From the NCBI GenBank assembly GCA_017617495.1, contig JAFZWD010000056.1, positions 23,797-87,796 of the forward strand: a DNA stretch of 64,000 nt. The letters are read 5' to 3'. The position numbers and the translations under genes were made by a program. Below the pieces are notes generated by a model. The model saw nothing but the letters and a program-made list of their open reading frames with translations. It was not told the origin of the DNA and searched no databases. The stretch comes from Bacteroidales bacterium. GTDB taxonomy: Bacteria > Bacteroidota > Bacteroidia > Bacteroidales > UBA932. Shown here in pieces: positions 42,795 to 50,696 of the stretch. Position 1 is the stretch's first letter. Every line of letters starts with the position of its first letter.

Positions 42795-45209
42795 TTAGAA
42801 TTTAGCGCTGATTCCGATTACAAAGGTGCGGAGCACCGGGAACGAACCGTAGTCGATACCGCCGGACAGGGCGCTGACTCCGAAGCTGTTGACATCCGGA
42901 TTCCAGCCGCTGTAGCCGGTGAGAGTGAGAAGATTCCCCGCCGAAGCGTTGACCTTGAGTTCCTGCAGGGACTTGAGGCCGATCAGCTTGGGGTCGATGG
43001 AGTAAGACAGCCCGAGGTTGGCCAGACGGAGGTAATCCCCCTTCTCGACATAGGCGTCGGAGACCTCCGGACGCCCGTCCTTGAGCAGCTTGTTCATATT
43101 GACGATGTTGTACTTCGCCGCTCCCGTCCAGAGCATGTTGACGGACAGGGGACCGAAGGAGTATTCGGCGCCGAAGCTTCCGGTGAGTTCCGGAATCACA
43201 TTGCCGAGGATTGTACGGTCCGCCTCGGTCACGCGGCCGTCGGCGGTAATGTCGATGAAGTTGCCGGCGGCGTCTTCCTTATATCCGAAGATTTCGCCTA
43301 CCTGGCGGCCGACGACATTGACGTTCACGAAACTGCCGCTGCCGACATTCAGGCCCCTCATATCCACCCTTTCAATCCTGGAAATCTGATTGACGTTGAA
43401 GGCGGCGGTGGCGAACAGGCGGAGCTTGTGCTTTTCGCCTTCGAGCACCCGGGCGTTCAGGTCGAACTCGAACCCCTTGTTGGTAAGGCTTGCGCTGCGC
43501 TCGAATATGTCGCTGCGGTCCCAGGGGTTCCAGAGCCTGTCGCCTCTTATGCCGAAGCAGTACATCTTGAATCCGTCGTCGGTAGACTTGCTGTAGAATT
43601 TGCCCGCGAAGTCGATGCGTCCCTTCCAGAGCCCGAGTTCGGCCCCGACGGTAAACTCGCTGCTGCGCAGGCTGTTGACGCTCTCGTAGAAGCATTCTGC
43701 ACCGGCCTCAACGGCAGGATAGTCGCTGCGGAGCCAGCTCGACGTGAGCTCGTATGGAACCACGTACTCGCGCCCGCTGACACCCCATCCTCCGGTAAGC
43801 TTGGCGGAAGTGAGGTAATCGTTGGCCGGGATGAAACTGTTCAGCGAAACCCATGCATCCACGGCAGGGTAGATGGTGGGAGTGTCGTCGTAATACCTGG
43901 CGGTAAAGTCGCCCCTCACCACGGCCGAAAGGCCTGCTATTTCCTTATACGCGTATTTCGCGTTCACGTAGTAGGAATGATGGAAATAGTTATGTGCAAA
44001 GCGGTGGATGCTGGGGTGGCTGCCAGCCGCCTGGATACCTTTCGCACGGAGCGAATGGTCGAAGAATCCCAGGCCGTTCATCGTATTGAACTTGTTGTGG
44101 GTGCCGTAAACAACGGCCGCGGCCGCAAGGTTCACCAGATGGTCGGTTGCGAAGTAGTGCTTCCAGCTGAGCTCGCTCTTGAAGTTGTAGGTTATGAGCG
44201 TGGAGGAGATGTTGGAAGCCGCTCCGTTGGAGGCCGCTCCGAACGAGGTTTCGTTGCCATACCAGATCTGACGCCGGTTGTCCTGGAAATCGACTCCGAA
44301 AGTGTTGTGCAGTTTGAGCGTCTTCGCGATGTTGATTGTCAGGTAAGCCGAGCTGATTCCGCGGTAGTCGCGGCTGATGTCGTCGAAGTCTTCCTTCCAG
44401 CCCTTGATGCTGTCGCCGGCAAAGAACTCCGGATAGCGTGCCAGCAGCAATGTCGAGGGCCTGCCGAAATAGGCGGCGGTGCCGGGCGACGAGATGTTGC
44501 CGTAAGACACGATCGTGTTGAGCCCGAACCAGACATAAGGGTTGGCCTTTGTCTCGAGGCTCGCGTTCAGGGTCGCCTGGTCGCTCTTCGAATTGTCTAC
44601 CACTCCCCCGTTATGACGGTAGTAGCCCGTCAGGCGGTATGCGGTATTGTCGGCGAGTTTGCTCACGCCGACCGCATGGTTGTGAACGATGCCTGCGCCG
44701 AAGGCATCTCCGCTCTGCGAAGAAGTCCTCACTCCGACGTTGGAATTCCAGTAGACCAGAGGATCGCTTTCCTTCGCCCGTTTGGTAGTGATGATTATCA
44801 CGCCGTTGGCGCCCTGGGCCCCGTAAACCGCGGTAGCCGCCACGTCCTTGAGTACCTGGATGCTCTCGATTTCGGCCGGGTTGAGAAAAGCGATACTGTT
44901 TACGGGAGATGTGTAACTGCTCTCGCCGTACTGCCAGAAGCCGTCGGAGTTGCGGGCTACCTCGTTGCCGAGGATTACTCCGTCCACCACCCAGAGCGGC
45001 TGGCTGTCGCCGCGAATCGTATTGATACCGCGGATATTCACGTTGAGAAGGCCGTCGGGATTGCCGTCCACAGCCGAAACGCGCACTCCGGAGAATAGCC
45101 CGGAAATAAGCTCGGCAGGCGTGGATGCATACTGATCCTGAGCCTTAAGACCTGTGGCGCCCGCTCCCGCCAGGAGCAGTGCTGCCAATATGCACGGTAT
45201 CCTATTCAT
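42795..45209 (-). CDS. Truncated SusC-like receptor lacking the N-terminal domain
   Basis: An 804-residue SusC-like protein with its own signal peptide (ILAALLLAGAGATGLKAQ). Directly after it comes the second half of a plug (VNIRGINTIRGDSQPLWVVD; IESIQVLKDVAATAVYGAQG) and then a barrel ending VIGISAKF. The CarboxypepD_reg-like domain, the usual TonB-box region and the first part of the plug are missing compared with the adjacent 1061-residue receptor. Because reading frame and signal are intact, it is probably not a pseudogene. It overlaps the BACON gene by eight bases and directly precedes the full susC. No second susD accompanies it. Confidence 0.88.
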   Translation of the reverse strand: MNRIPCILAALLLAGAGATGLKAQDQYASTPAELISGLFSGVRVSAVDGNPDGLLNVNIRGINTIRGDSQPLWVVDGVILGNEVARNSDGFWQYGESSYTSPVNSIAFLNPAEIESIQVLKDVAATAVYGAQGANGVIIITTKRAKESDPLVYWNSNVGVRTSSQSGDAFGAGIVHNHAVGVSKLADNTAYRLTGYYRHNGGVVDNSKSDQATLNASLETKANPYVWFGLNTIVSYGNISSPGTAAYFGRPSTLLLARYPEFFAGDSIKGWKEDFDDISRDYRGISSAYLTINIAKTLKLHNTFGVDFQDNRRQIWYGNETSFGAASNGAASNISSTLITYNFKSELSWKHYFATDHLVNLAAAAVVYGTHNKFNTMNGLGFFDHSLRAKGIQAAGSHPSIHRFAHNYFHHSYYVNAKYAYKEIAGLSAVVRGDFTARYYDDTPTIYPAVDAWVSLNSFIPANDYLTSAKLTGGWGVSGREYVVPYELTSSWLRSDYPAVEAGAECFYESVNSLRSSEFTVGAELGLWKGRIDFAGKFYSKSTDDGFKMYCFGIRGDRLWNPWDRSDIFERSASLTNKGFEFDLNARVLEGEKHKLRLFATAAFNVNQISRIERVDMRGLNVGSGSFVNVNVVGRQVGEIFGYKEDAAGNFIDITADGRVTEADRTILGNVIPELTGSFGAEYSFGPLSVNMLWTGAAKYNIVNMNKLLKDGRPEVSDAYVEKGDYLRLANLGLSYSIDPKLIGLKSLQELKVNASAGNLLTLTGYSGWNPDVNSFGVSALSGGIDYGSFPVLRTFVIGISAKF

Positions 45210-46734
45210 AGATCAGAATCAAATCTTTAATGCTGATACCTCCGGTGTATGTCAAAGTCAACCTGTAAGCTTCCCCGGGGCCGGTATTCTGCAAATCCCA
45301 ACGTTTGTTCTGCATCATTTCGGCAGTGACTAAAGGTACCGATGTCAACTTATATAATTCCCCACCCTTGACATTATTGCCGAAAGCGTCGTTTATCTGG
45401 CATGTGCAACCGACTCTTGCGGAAGGTTCCCAGATTACAGTCTTAAGCGTAAGGCCCTCCAGAGCGGGGAACTCGAAATAAGTAGCCAGTTTACATTCGG
45501 AAAGGCGGAAGCCCTGGGTACGGTGCCACCAGATACCGCCACCTGTCGAAGTGCCGTTCTTTGCGCCATAACCCTTGAATTCATAGCCTTCCGCCAACTT
45601 AAACACGACTACAGTGTCCAGCCAGGTCGGCAGATTGGTAATATAGCCCGATGTGGGCATCTGCGCCTTAGTAGGAGACTCGAAGGGCCACTTGAACTGA
45701 TAGCAGGTGGAAGTCCCGTCGAAATTTGCCATATTGGGATCGAAGTCCAGGAAGTCCAGATGCAGGCATCCCAGCTGGGTTACGGTGTCGCGCACCGGCT
45801 CCACGCCTTCGCCGGAGAGCTCGAATATGATTGTCTTTGTGACTCCGGGATCCTGGCCGATGTCGAAGCGAAGCACCACGTCGCCGGTGGAAGTCTTTGT
45901 TCCGCTGGCCTTGCTGAGGCTACAGTTCTTGAAGCCGCCATAATTCTTGATGGACAGGTTCCAGTTGACGTTCGCGCCGAAGTTGATGAGGAAGGTGTCG
46001 ACTTCCGGAGCAATTACATGGGATTTCAGGCGGAATCCCACATAGGGAGAACCCTTGCCCTGGGTAACCCTGACGGTATCGGGGGCGCAGCCCTCGGCTG
46101 TAAGCACCACCACGGCAACCTTTTCTTCGCTTGCATCGTCATTTCCGGCAAAGCAAAGTTTTATCTCGCCGTAATCCTCGCCGGTATTGCCCGAAAGAGA
46201 GAAATCTGCGGTGGACTCCGGTGCAATTGCCGCCGTCCAGGCAGTGTTGCTGCTAACCGAAAGGGTGAGAGTATCCAGGATGGAAAGCGCCGTAGGATGG
46301 TCGGTCACTCCGTCCACAAAGCGGCTCTGGCCGGCCTGCTCCACCGGAAGCACAATTTTGTTGTCGGCATCCATGGAGATGGTCAGGGTTGCCCTGCGGG
46401 CCGCCGTGGACCGGTTGCGCGAAGCAATGAGCTCGATGGGCTCGTCCATGGAATACTCGTGAAGATTGAGCATTTCTTCTTCGGACAGCCGGAGCCATCC
46501 GCTTTCGTTGCCTTCGTAGGTGATTACCGCGCTCCAGCTACGGTTTGCCCGTACTGTGAACGGTGCCACCACGACGGTGTCGTAGACGTTGCCCTCGCCC
46601 AGTTCTTCGGCCGCAATCGCCACCGAGGCGATGTCGCCCACGGACAACACCTTGTCTTCCTCGGTGTAGTTCTCGCGGAGACAGCCGAAAAGGGCCGGCA
46701 AGAGCAGAATCAACGCAGAAACTTTGAATTTCAT
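45202..46734 (-). CDS. BACON-domain surface lipoprotein
   Basis: A 510-residue lipoprotein (lipobox ALFGC). At least two or three BACON-like beta domains are seen in tandem, for example FTVRANRSWSAVITYEG with LPVEQAGQS, LTLSVSSNTAWTAAI with RVTQGKGS, and FLINFGANVNWNLSI with DTVTQLG. The C-terminal about 180 residues are a separate beta-rich region (GYITNLPTWLDTVVVFKLAE; LTLTYTGGISIKDLIL), perhaps a carbohydrate-binding domain. BACON domains are linked to glycan or mucin binding in Bacteroidota. It lies between the fimbrillin-like gene and the truncated susC. Confidence 0.85.
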   Translation of the reverse strand: MKFKVSALILLLPALFGCLRENYTEEDKVLSVGDIASVAIAAEELGEGNVYDTVVVAPFTVRANRSWSAVITYEGNESGWLRLSEEEMLNLHEYSMDEPIELIASRNRSTAARRATLTISMDADNKIVLPVEQAGQSRFVDGVTDHPTALSILDTLTLSVSSNTAWTAAIAPESTADFSLSGNTGEDYGEIKLCFAGNDDASEEKVAVVVLTAEGCAPDTVRVTQGKGSPYVGFRLKSHVIAPEVDTFLINFGANVNWNLSIKNYGGFKNCSLSKASGTKTSTGDVVLRFDIGQDPGVTKTIIFELSGEGVEPVRDTVTQLGCLHLDFLDFDPNMANFDGTSTCYQFKWPFESPTKAQMPTSGYITNLPTWLDTVVVFKLAEGYEFKGYGAKNGTSTGGGIWWHRTQGFRLSECKLATYFEFPALEGLTLKTVIWEPSARVGCTCQINDAFGNNVKGGELYKLTSVPLVTAEMMQNKRWDLQNTGPGEAYRLTLTYTGGISIKDLILIYE

Positions 46735-46755
46735 GGTTACAGTTATTAAGTGTTG

Positions 46756-48021
46756 TTACTTTTTCTGGTATTTCATCGTCAGTTTTTGCATCCTCAGATT
46801 TCCGGAAGTCACCATTAGGTAGTACTGCCTGTTCTTTACGGGATTTGCGACGGTCATGCAGTATGTCGAGCCCGGGCTGAGGGACGTAAGTTTGTTTGAA
46901 GCCTCGCTCGGGTTGGTGCCGCTGACGCTCAAGTACGGGCTGCCTCCCGCTCCTGAGGACACGAACTCCACTTCGGTAAGGGCATAGCCCTGACGGACGG
47001 GAAGCTTAATCCAGGAGTTGTTGCGGCCTATTAGCATAGTGCCCTCGTACATTCCGTATCCGTAACTGGCGGTCCCGCTCTGAACGGGATGGAATTCCAG
47101 GGAGTAAGTATTCCCGGCATATATGAACGAGTGCGTTCCGCCGCTTGTACTAATACTCTTCGGGAATGCAGGTTCAATGCCTGTGGTACTGGTAAAGTCT
47201 ACCGTGATATTATCCAGCCCCATCATAAAGCCATGAACGCAGAATACTTCACCGGCGTTGAGAGTAACGGGACCGCTTACCGGGAACTCCTCGGTGCTTC
47301 CGCTCTCCTGGGTAACGGTAATGGTGAAACCGTTCTCGAAAGTGCCCGGAATCATGGCTATCCAGAAGTGCTTTTCGCTGTTGCCAAGTTCTTCCAGCAC
47401 ATCGTAGCCCTTTTTAAGAGTAAGCGTCTTGGAGCCGGAAGCCGAAGTGAGCGTCGCCACCGGAGTATCCCCGGAAATGTCCACAGATACGGGGCCTGCG
47501 AGGACTTCGTTCGAATTGCCCTTTATCATGACACTCTTCACATTGCCCTTGCCGTACAGCGACACCCGGACGAAAGCGCTGGCGTACTTGAATGCGAGGT
47601 TGTTCCCTGTTGTGGAGGAAACCATCAGCGCCCAGCCGAAGGACGAGGGCCTGTAATCCTGAACTGCAGGCATCACCGCAGTAATCACATCGCCGGAAAT
47701 GGTGGCGCTGCGGTAATAGGGGTACATCGCCACGAAACGGCCGGTTCCTACGCGGTCGGAACTGCCTTCGTGAGTGATAGTGCCTTTCATCTCGCCGTCG
47801 GGCCCGTTATATTGCCAAAGTTCGTTGGATCCGCCCTCGTAGAACACGGACACCTGGTCGCCGGTGTTCCATGCGGCATTGACATCGTCAATAAGGCTCA
47901 CTTTCGACAGCACCCCGGGATTGACCTCAAGGCTCTCCGTAACCGTCTTGACGGCATTCGCGCCCTTCTGGCAGGATACCGCCGCAAGCAAAGCGATAAA
48001 AGCTGAAAATATCTTCTTCAT
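46756..48021 (-). CDS. Fimbrillin-like lipoprotein with short C-terminal beta module (PUL 2)
   Basis: A 421-residue lipoprotein; ATG 48021 (MKKIFSAFIALLAAVSC) is chosen because it gives a lipoprotein signal. A long in-frame extension to 48507 overlaps the upstream gene and is not credible. Residues about 25-285 are fimbrillin-like (AAWNTGDQVSVFYEGGSNEL; FWIAMIPGTFENGFTITVTQ). The last 130 residues (SFIYAGNTYSLEFHPVQSGT to LRMQKLTMKYQKK) form another beta module. It has the same two-part plan as the PUL 1 anchor proteins, though the C-terminal module differs. It begins 11 bases after the beta-helix gene stop. Confidence 0.75.
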   Translation of the reverse strand: MKKIFSAFIALLAAVSCQKGANAVKTVTESLEVNPGVLSKVSLIDDVNAAWNTGDQVSVFYEGGSNELWQYNGPDGEMKGTITHEGSSDRVGTGRFVAMYPYYRSATISGDVITAVMPAVQDYRPSSFGWALMVSSTTGNNLAFKYASAFVRVSLYGKGNVKSVMIKGNSNEVLAGPVSVDISGDTPVATLTSASGSKTLTLKKGYDVLEELGNSEKHFWIAMIPGTFENGFTITVTQESGSTEEFPVSGPVTLNAGEVFCVHGFMMGLDNITVDFTSTTGIEPAFPKSISTSGGTHSFIYAGNTYSLEFHPVQSGTASYGYGMYEGTMLIGRNNSWIKLPVRQGYALTEVEFVSSGAGGSPYLSVSGTNPSEASNKLTSLSPGSTYCMTVANPVKNRQYYLMVTSGNLRMQKLTMKYQKK

Positions 48022-48032
48022 ACTGCGGATGT

Positions 48033-50696
48033 CTAAAGGGTGTTGAGATAAATGCCGCGCGCGTGCCGGTCCTCGAGCTGGCACTGGTAGAGCGAAAGCG
48101 GTTTGCTGAAGTGCGTGGTTGTGAGCCGGGGCCACCAGTCGACCGGAGCATCGTAGGGCAGCGAAATATGCGTGCCGCCGCTGGACATATAGCTGCGCTC
48201 CGGATACCATTCCCCGTCGGGACGGTTCTCGCGGTTTTCGCCGTAACCGTAGAGGCTGACAAAGAAGTCGGTCGTGGGATCGCCATCGTAGCTTTCCCTG
48301 TCCCAGTTTATGGTCCGCGCGCTCTTGGTGCCGATTACGCCCACCGCAAAGTTGCGGCCGCTGGGTATAACCTTTGCGCCGCACTGCCTGCAGAGAGGGG
48401 TACGGTTCCACTGGGTTCCGCATTCCTTGCAGGTGGCCCAGGCGTTCTGGTTCACTATCGAAGCCGAAGTCTCTACGTTCCACAGCACCGTGGCCATTCC
48501 TCGCCAACCGTGACCGGCGCCCTGGTTACCGCCGTCCTGAACCTCGAAGTTGGTATCTGCCTTGACGCAATCGTAAAGCGTCGCCGATGCCCAGCCCCAG
48601 TGAGGTCCAAGCACCGCATTGCCGCGCTCTGAAAGGCAGTTCGTGAAAACATTGGGGCCGATTGCAGTGCCGTTCGTCACATAAGCGTGACGGTCGTTGT
48701 TGCAGTAGCAATCCTTTACAAGGCAGAGTTCGGCGCCCGAAGAGCAGCAGAAGGCATAGCGCCTTGCTCCCGAGACAACCGAAACGGGAGTCAGGCTGCT
48801 GCAGTTCTCGACAGTTATACACCTTGCACCGACGCCCATGTTTGCCAGGGCGTAGCCCATATGCTTGCTTGTGACATTGCGTACCCAGCAATTCTCGGCA
48901 CAGTGAATCAGCACGGCATTCCAGGCATGCTGCTCGTCCACCTCATTTTCTTTGTAGATATTTGTCTTGTCGTATGCGCAGTCGATGGTCATATTTTCCA
49001 CGCCGCACTCCGACACGCGTGTCCAGGAGTATTTCTCCAGCTGCCCTTTCGCATAATACGAATCTATGGACTGGGCTATCGGGGCATCCAGGTAAACCCT
49101 GTTTCCGCTCACTGCGGTCACCTTTCTGCTCCAGCGCATGGAATAACCGCTGACATCCCACTGGTTTGTTCCTGCGCCCATGGATTCGCGGCCGTTGGCA
49201 GCTATACGGTCCATGCCGATGTCCTCCAGCCATTTCTGTGTGGCGGGGCGATATACCATCACCATGTCGCCGGGCTTGAAGATCCTGGAGTTGCGCACCT
49301 CGACATAAAGCCTGCCGAGAGGAACGTAATCTTCGATTATCTCAGAATTCGAAAGAATGGTATAGCCGTAATATCTCGGACTGTATGTCTTGAGTACCAC
49401 TGTACCGTACGAGGAGTTGCCCCCTGTACCGTTTACTTTCATCGTGCTGACGGCCACCCTCCTTCCGGAAATAATGGCGATGCTTTCTGTCGACTGCTCG
49501 CCATCTGCGGCCTTCTGGCACTGCCCGACATAAATCACAGGAGCTTCGGCTTTTGTAGTAGAGTAGAGGATAGTGCCGTCCCGGCTCTCGCCGCGCAGCA
49601 CGATATTATTGCTGTCGACAAAAAGGATTCTGCCTAAGTTGTAGGTTCCGTTCTTTATCAGAATTGCACCGCCGCCGTTTGCTCCAACCTGGTCGATTGT
49701 CTTCTGGAAAAAGTCTGTCGTATCCTTAGCCGAGCCGTTGGATATTGCAGTCCTGACAGCCGCCACATCGATTGTAGCCACAACTGCCGGCGAAGGGATA
49801 GGCGCGTCGCCATATTGGTAGCCCACCCGGCTGAAATCGGGTATGCGGTCGACCGTCTCGGTATCATCCAGGAGGAGCAGGGCGCTGAAGTCGCCCGCCT
49901 CAGAAGAACTGACAATCGCCCCTGTATCCTCGACGCCGTTGATTTTCACCTTATAATCCGAGAGATTGATATCCAGGTCTGTCTTTCCCGGCGCGGAGCA
50001 GTCCAGGTCCTTCGAAAGCCGCACCCTGTACATGCCCGTCTCGGTGATAATCTTGAGGATCACATCCTTGCAGTTGACGCTGGCAAGATGCATGAACAGG
50101 CTCGCAGGAGTCTGGAGCAAGTGACCGCCGACAAGAGTGAGTGCAATCTCGCTGCCTCCCCCTGCAATCGCGGTAACCTTGCCGCTTTTGTAGAGATCCA
50201 TCGTAGCGATACCTGCGATACCGGTCGCGGAGTTGGAGAAACGAACCCCTTTTAATTTCTCTGTCGAAGGGCCGCTGACGGTCATTGCCAGCGTCGCAGT
50301 CATAGGCTGGAAATCGAAGCGCACGGGGTTCTTGTTGGCGTCCGCCTTGCAGTAATGCCACAGTCCCTGCCCATGGTCGATGCCGTTTTCGCTCTGCTTT
50401 TGCGAGGCAGGAACCTCAATCCGTACGGAACTGGCGCGGCCTTCTGTCATGCCGAGCGAGGGCGAAACGCCTATAAGGCGCGTGGAAGTGCCGGGGAATT
50501 CGACCTTTACGGAAGAGCCGTTGAAGTTCACTTCGCGTATCGCGCTTCCTGCATTGGAGAAGATGGTTGCACTGCCGGTGAGATTGGCCGTCAGCGTAAA
50601 GTCTTTGGGGCCACCGGTAGCCTGCTCTTCTTTATTGCCGCAGGACTGCGGAAGCAGAACGACGGCTGCAAAAAGCAATGTTTTAATCCAGTTCAT
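48033..50696 (-). CDS. Fimbrillin-like domain plus right-handed beta-helix protein with CxxC pair (PUL 2)
   Basis: An 887-residue exported protein (Cys19 in LPQSCG, probable lipobox). Residues about 30-250 are fimbrillin-like (FTLTANLTGSATIFSNAG; SEIALTLVGGHLL). From about 300 a parallel beta-helix of the pectate-lyase-3 type follows (FFQKTIDQVGANGGGAILIK; NIVLRGESRDGTILY; repeated GVENMTIDCAYD-like turns). Near the C-terminus ATCKECGTQWNRTPLCRQCG contains C-x2-C-x9-C-x2-C, a zinc-ribbon-like pattern unusual for a secreted helix protein. It overlaps the lyase gene by 14 bases. A lyase or glycosidase role is likely; the substrate is unknown. Confidence 0.8.
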   Translation of the reverse strand: MNWIKTLLFAAVVLLPQSCGNKEEQATGGPKDFTLTANLTGSATIFSNAGSAIREVNFNGSSVKVEFPGTSTRLIGVSPSLGMTEGRASSVRIEVPASQKQSENGIDHGQGLWHYCKADANKNPVRFDFQPMTATLAMTVSGPSTEKLKGVRFSNSATGIAGIATMDLYKSGKVTAIAGGGSEIALTLVGGHLLQTPASLFMHLASVNCKDVILKIITETGMYRVRLSKDLDCSAPGKTDLDINLSDYKVKINGVEDTGAIVSSSEAGDFSALLLLDDTETVDRIPDFSRVGYQYGDAPIPSPAVVATIDVAAVRTAISNGSAKDTTDFFQKTIDQVGANGGGAILIKNGTYNLGRILFVDSNNIVLRGESRDGTILYSTTKAEAPVIYVGQCQKAADGEQSTESIAIISGRRVAVSTMKVNGTGGNSSYGTVVLKTYSPRYYGYTILSNSEIIEDYVPLGRLYVEVRNSRIFKPGDMVMVYRPATQKWLEDIGMDRIAANGRESMGAGTNQWDVSGYSMRWSRKVTAVSGNRVYLDAPIAQSIDSYYAKGQLEKYSWTRVSECGVENMTIDCAYDKTNIYKENEVDEQHAWNAVLIHCAENCWVRNVTSKHMGYALANMGVGARCITVENCSSLTPVSVVSGARRYAFCCSSGAELCLVKDCYCNNDRHAYVTNGTAIGPNVFTNCLSERGNAVLGPHWGWASATLYDCVKADTNFEVQDGGNQGAGHGWRGMATVLWNVETSASIVNQNAWATCKECGTQWNRTPLCRQCGAKVIPSGRNFAVGVIGTKSARTINWDRESYDGDPTTDFFVSLYGYGENRENRPDGEWYPERSYMSSGGTHISLPYDAPVDWWPRLTTTHFSKPLSLYQCQLEDRHARGIYLNTL

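Noticed and set aside
40681-42798. Open frame of 705 codons on the plus strand opposite the second susC
   Set aside because: Same cause: antisense shadow of a well-supported SusC gene with no protein-like features.
48022-48507. Longer start for the fimbrillin-like gene at 46756
   Set aside because: The extension overlaps the 3' end of the beta-helix gene, is Arg-rich and hides a perfect lipoprotein signal at 48021.
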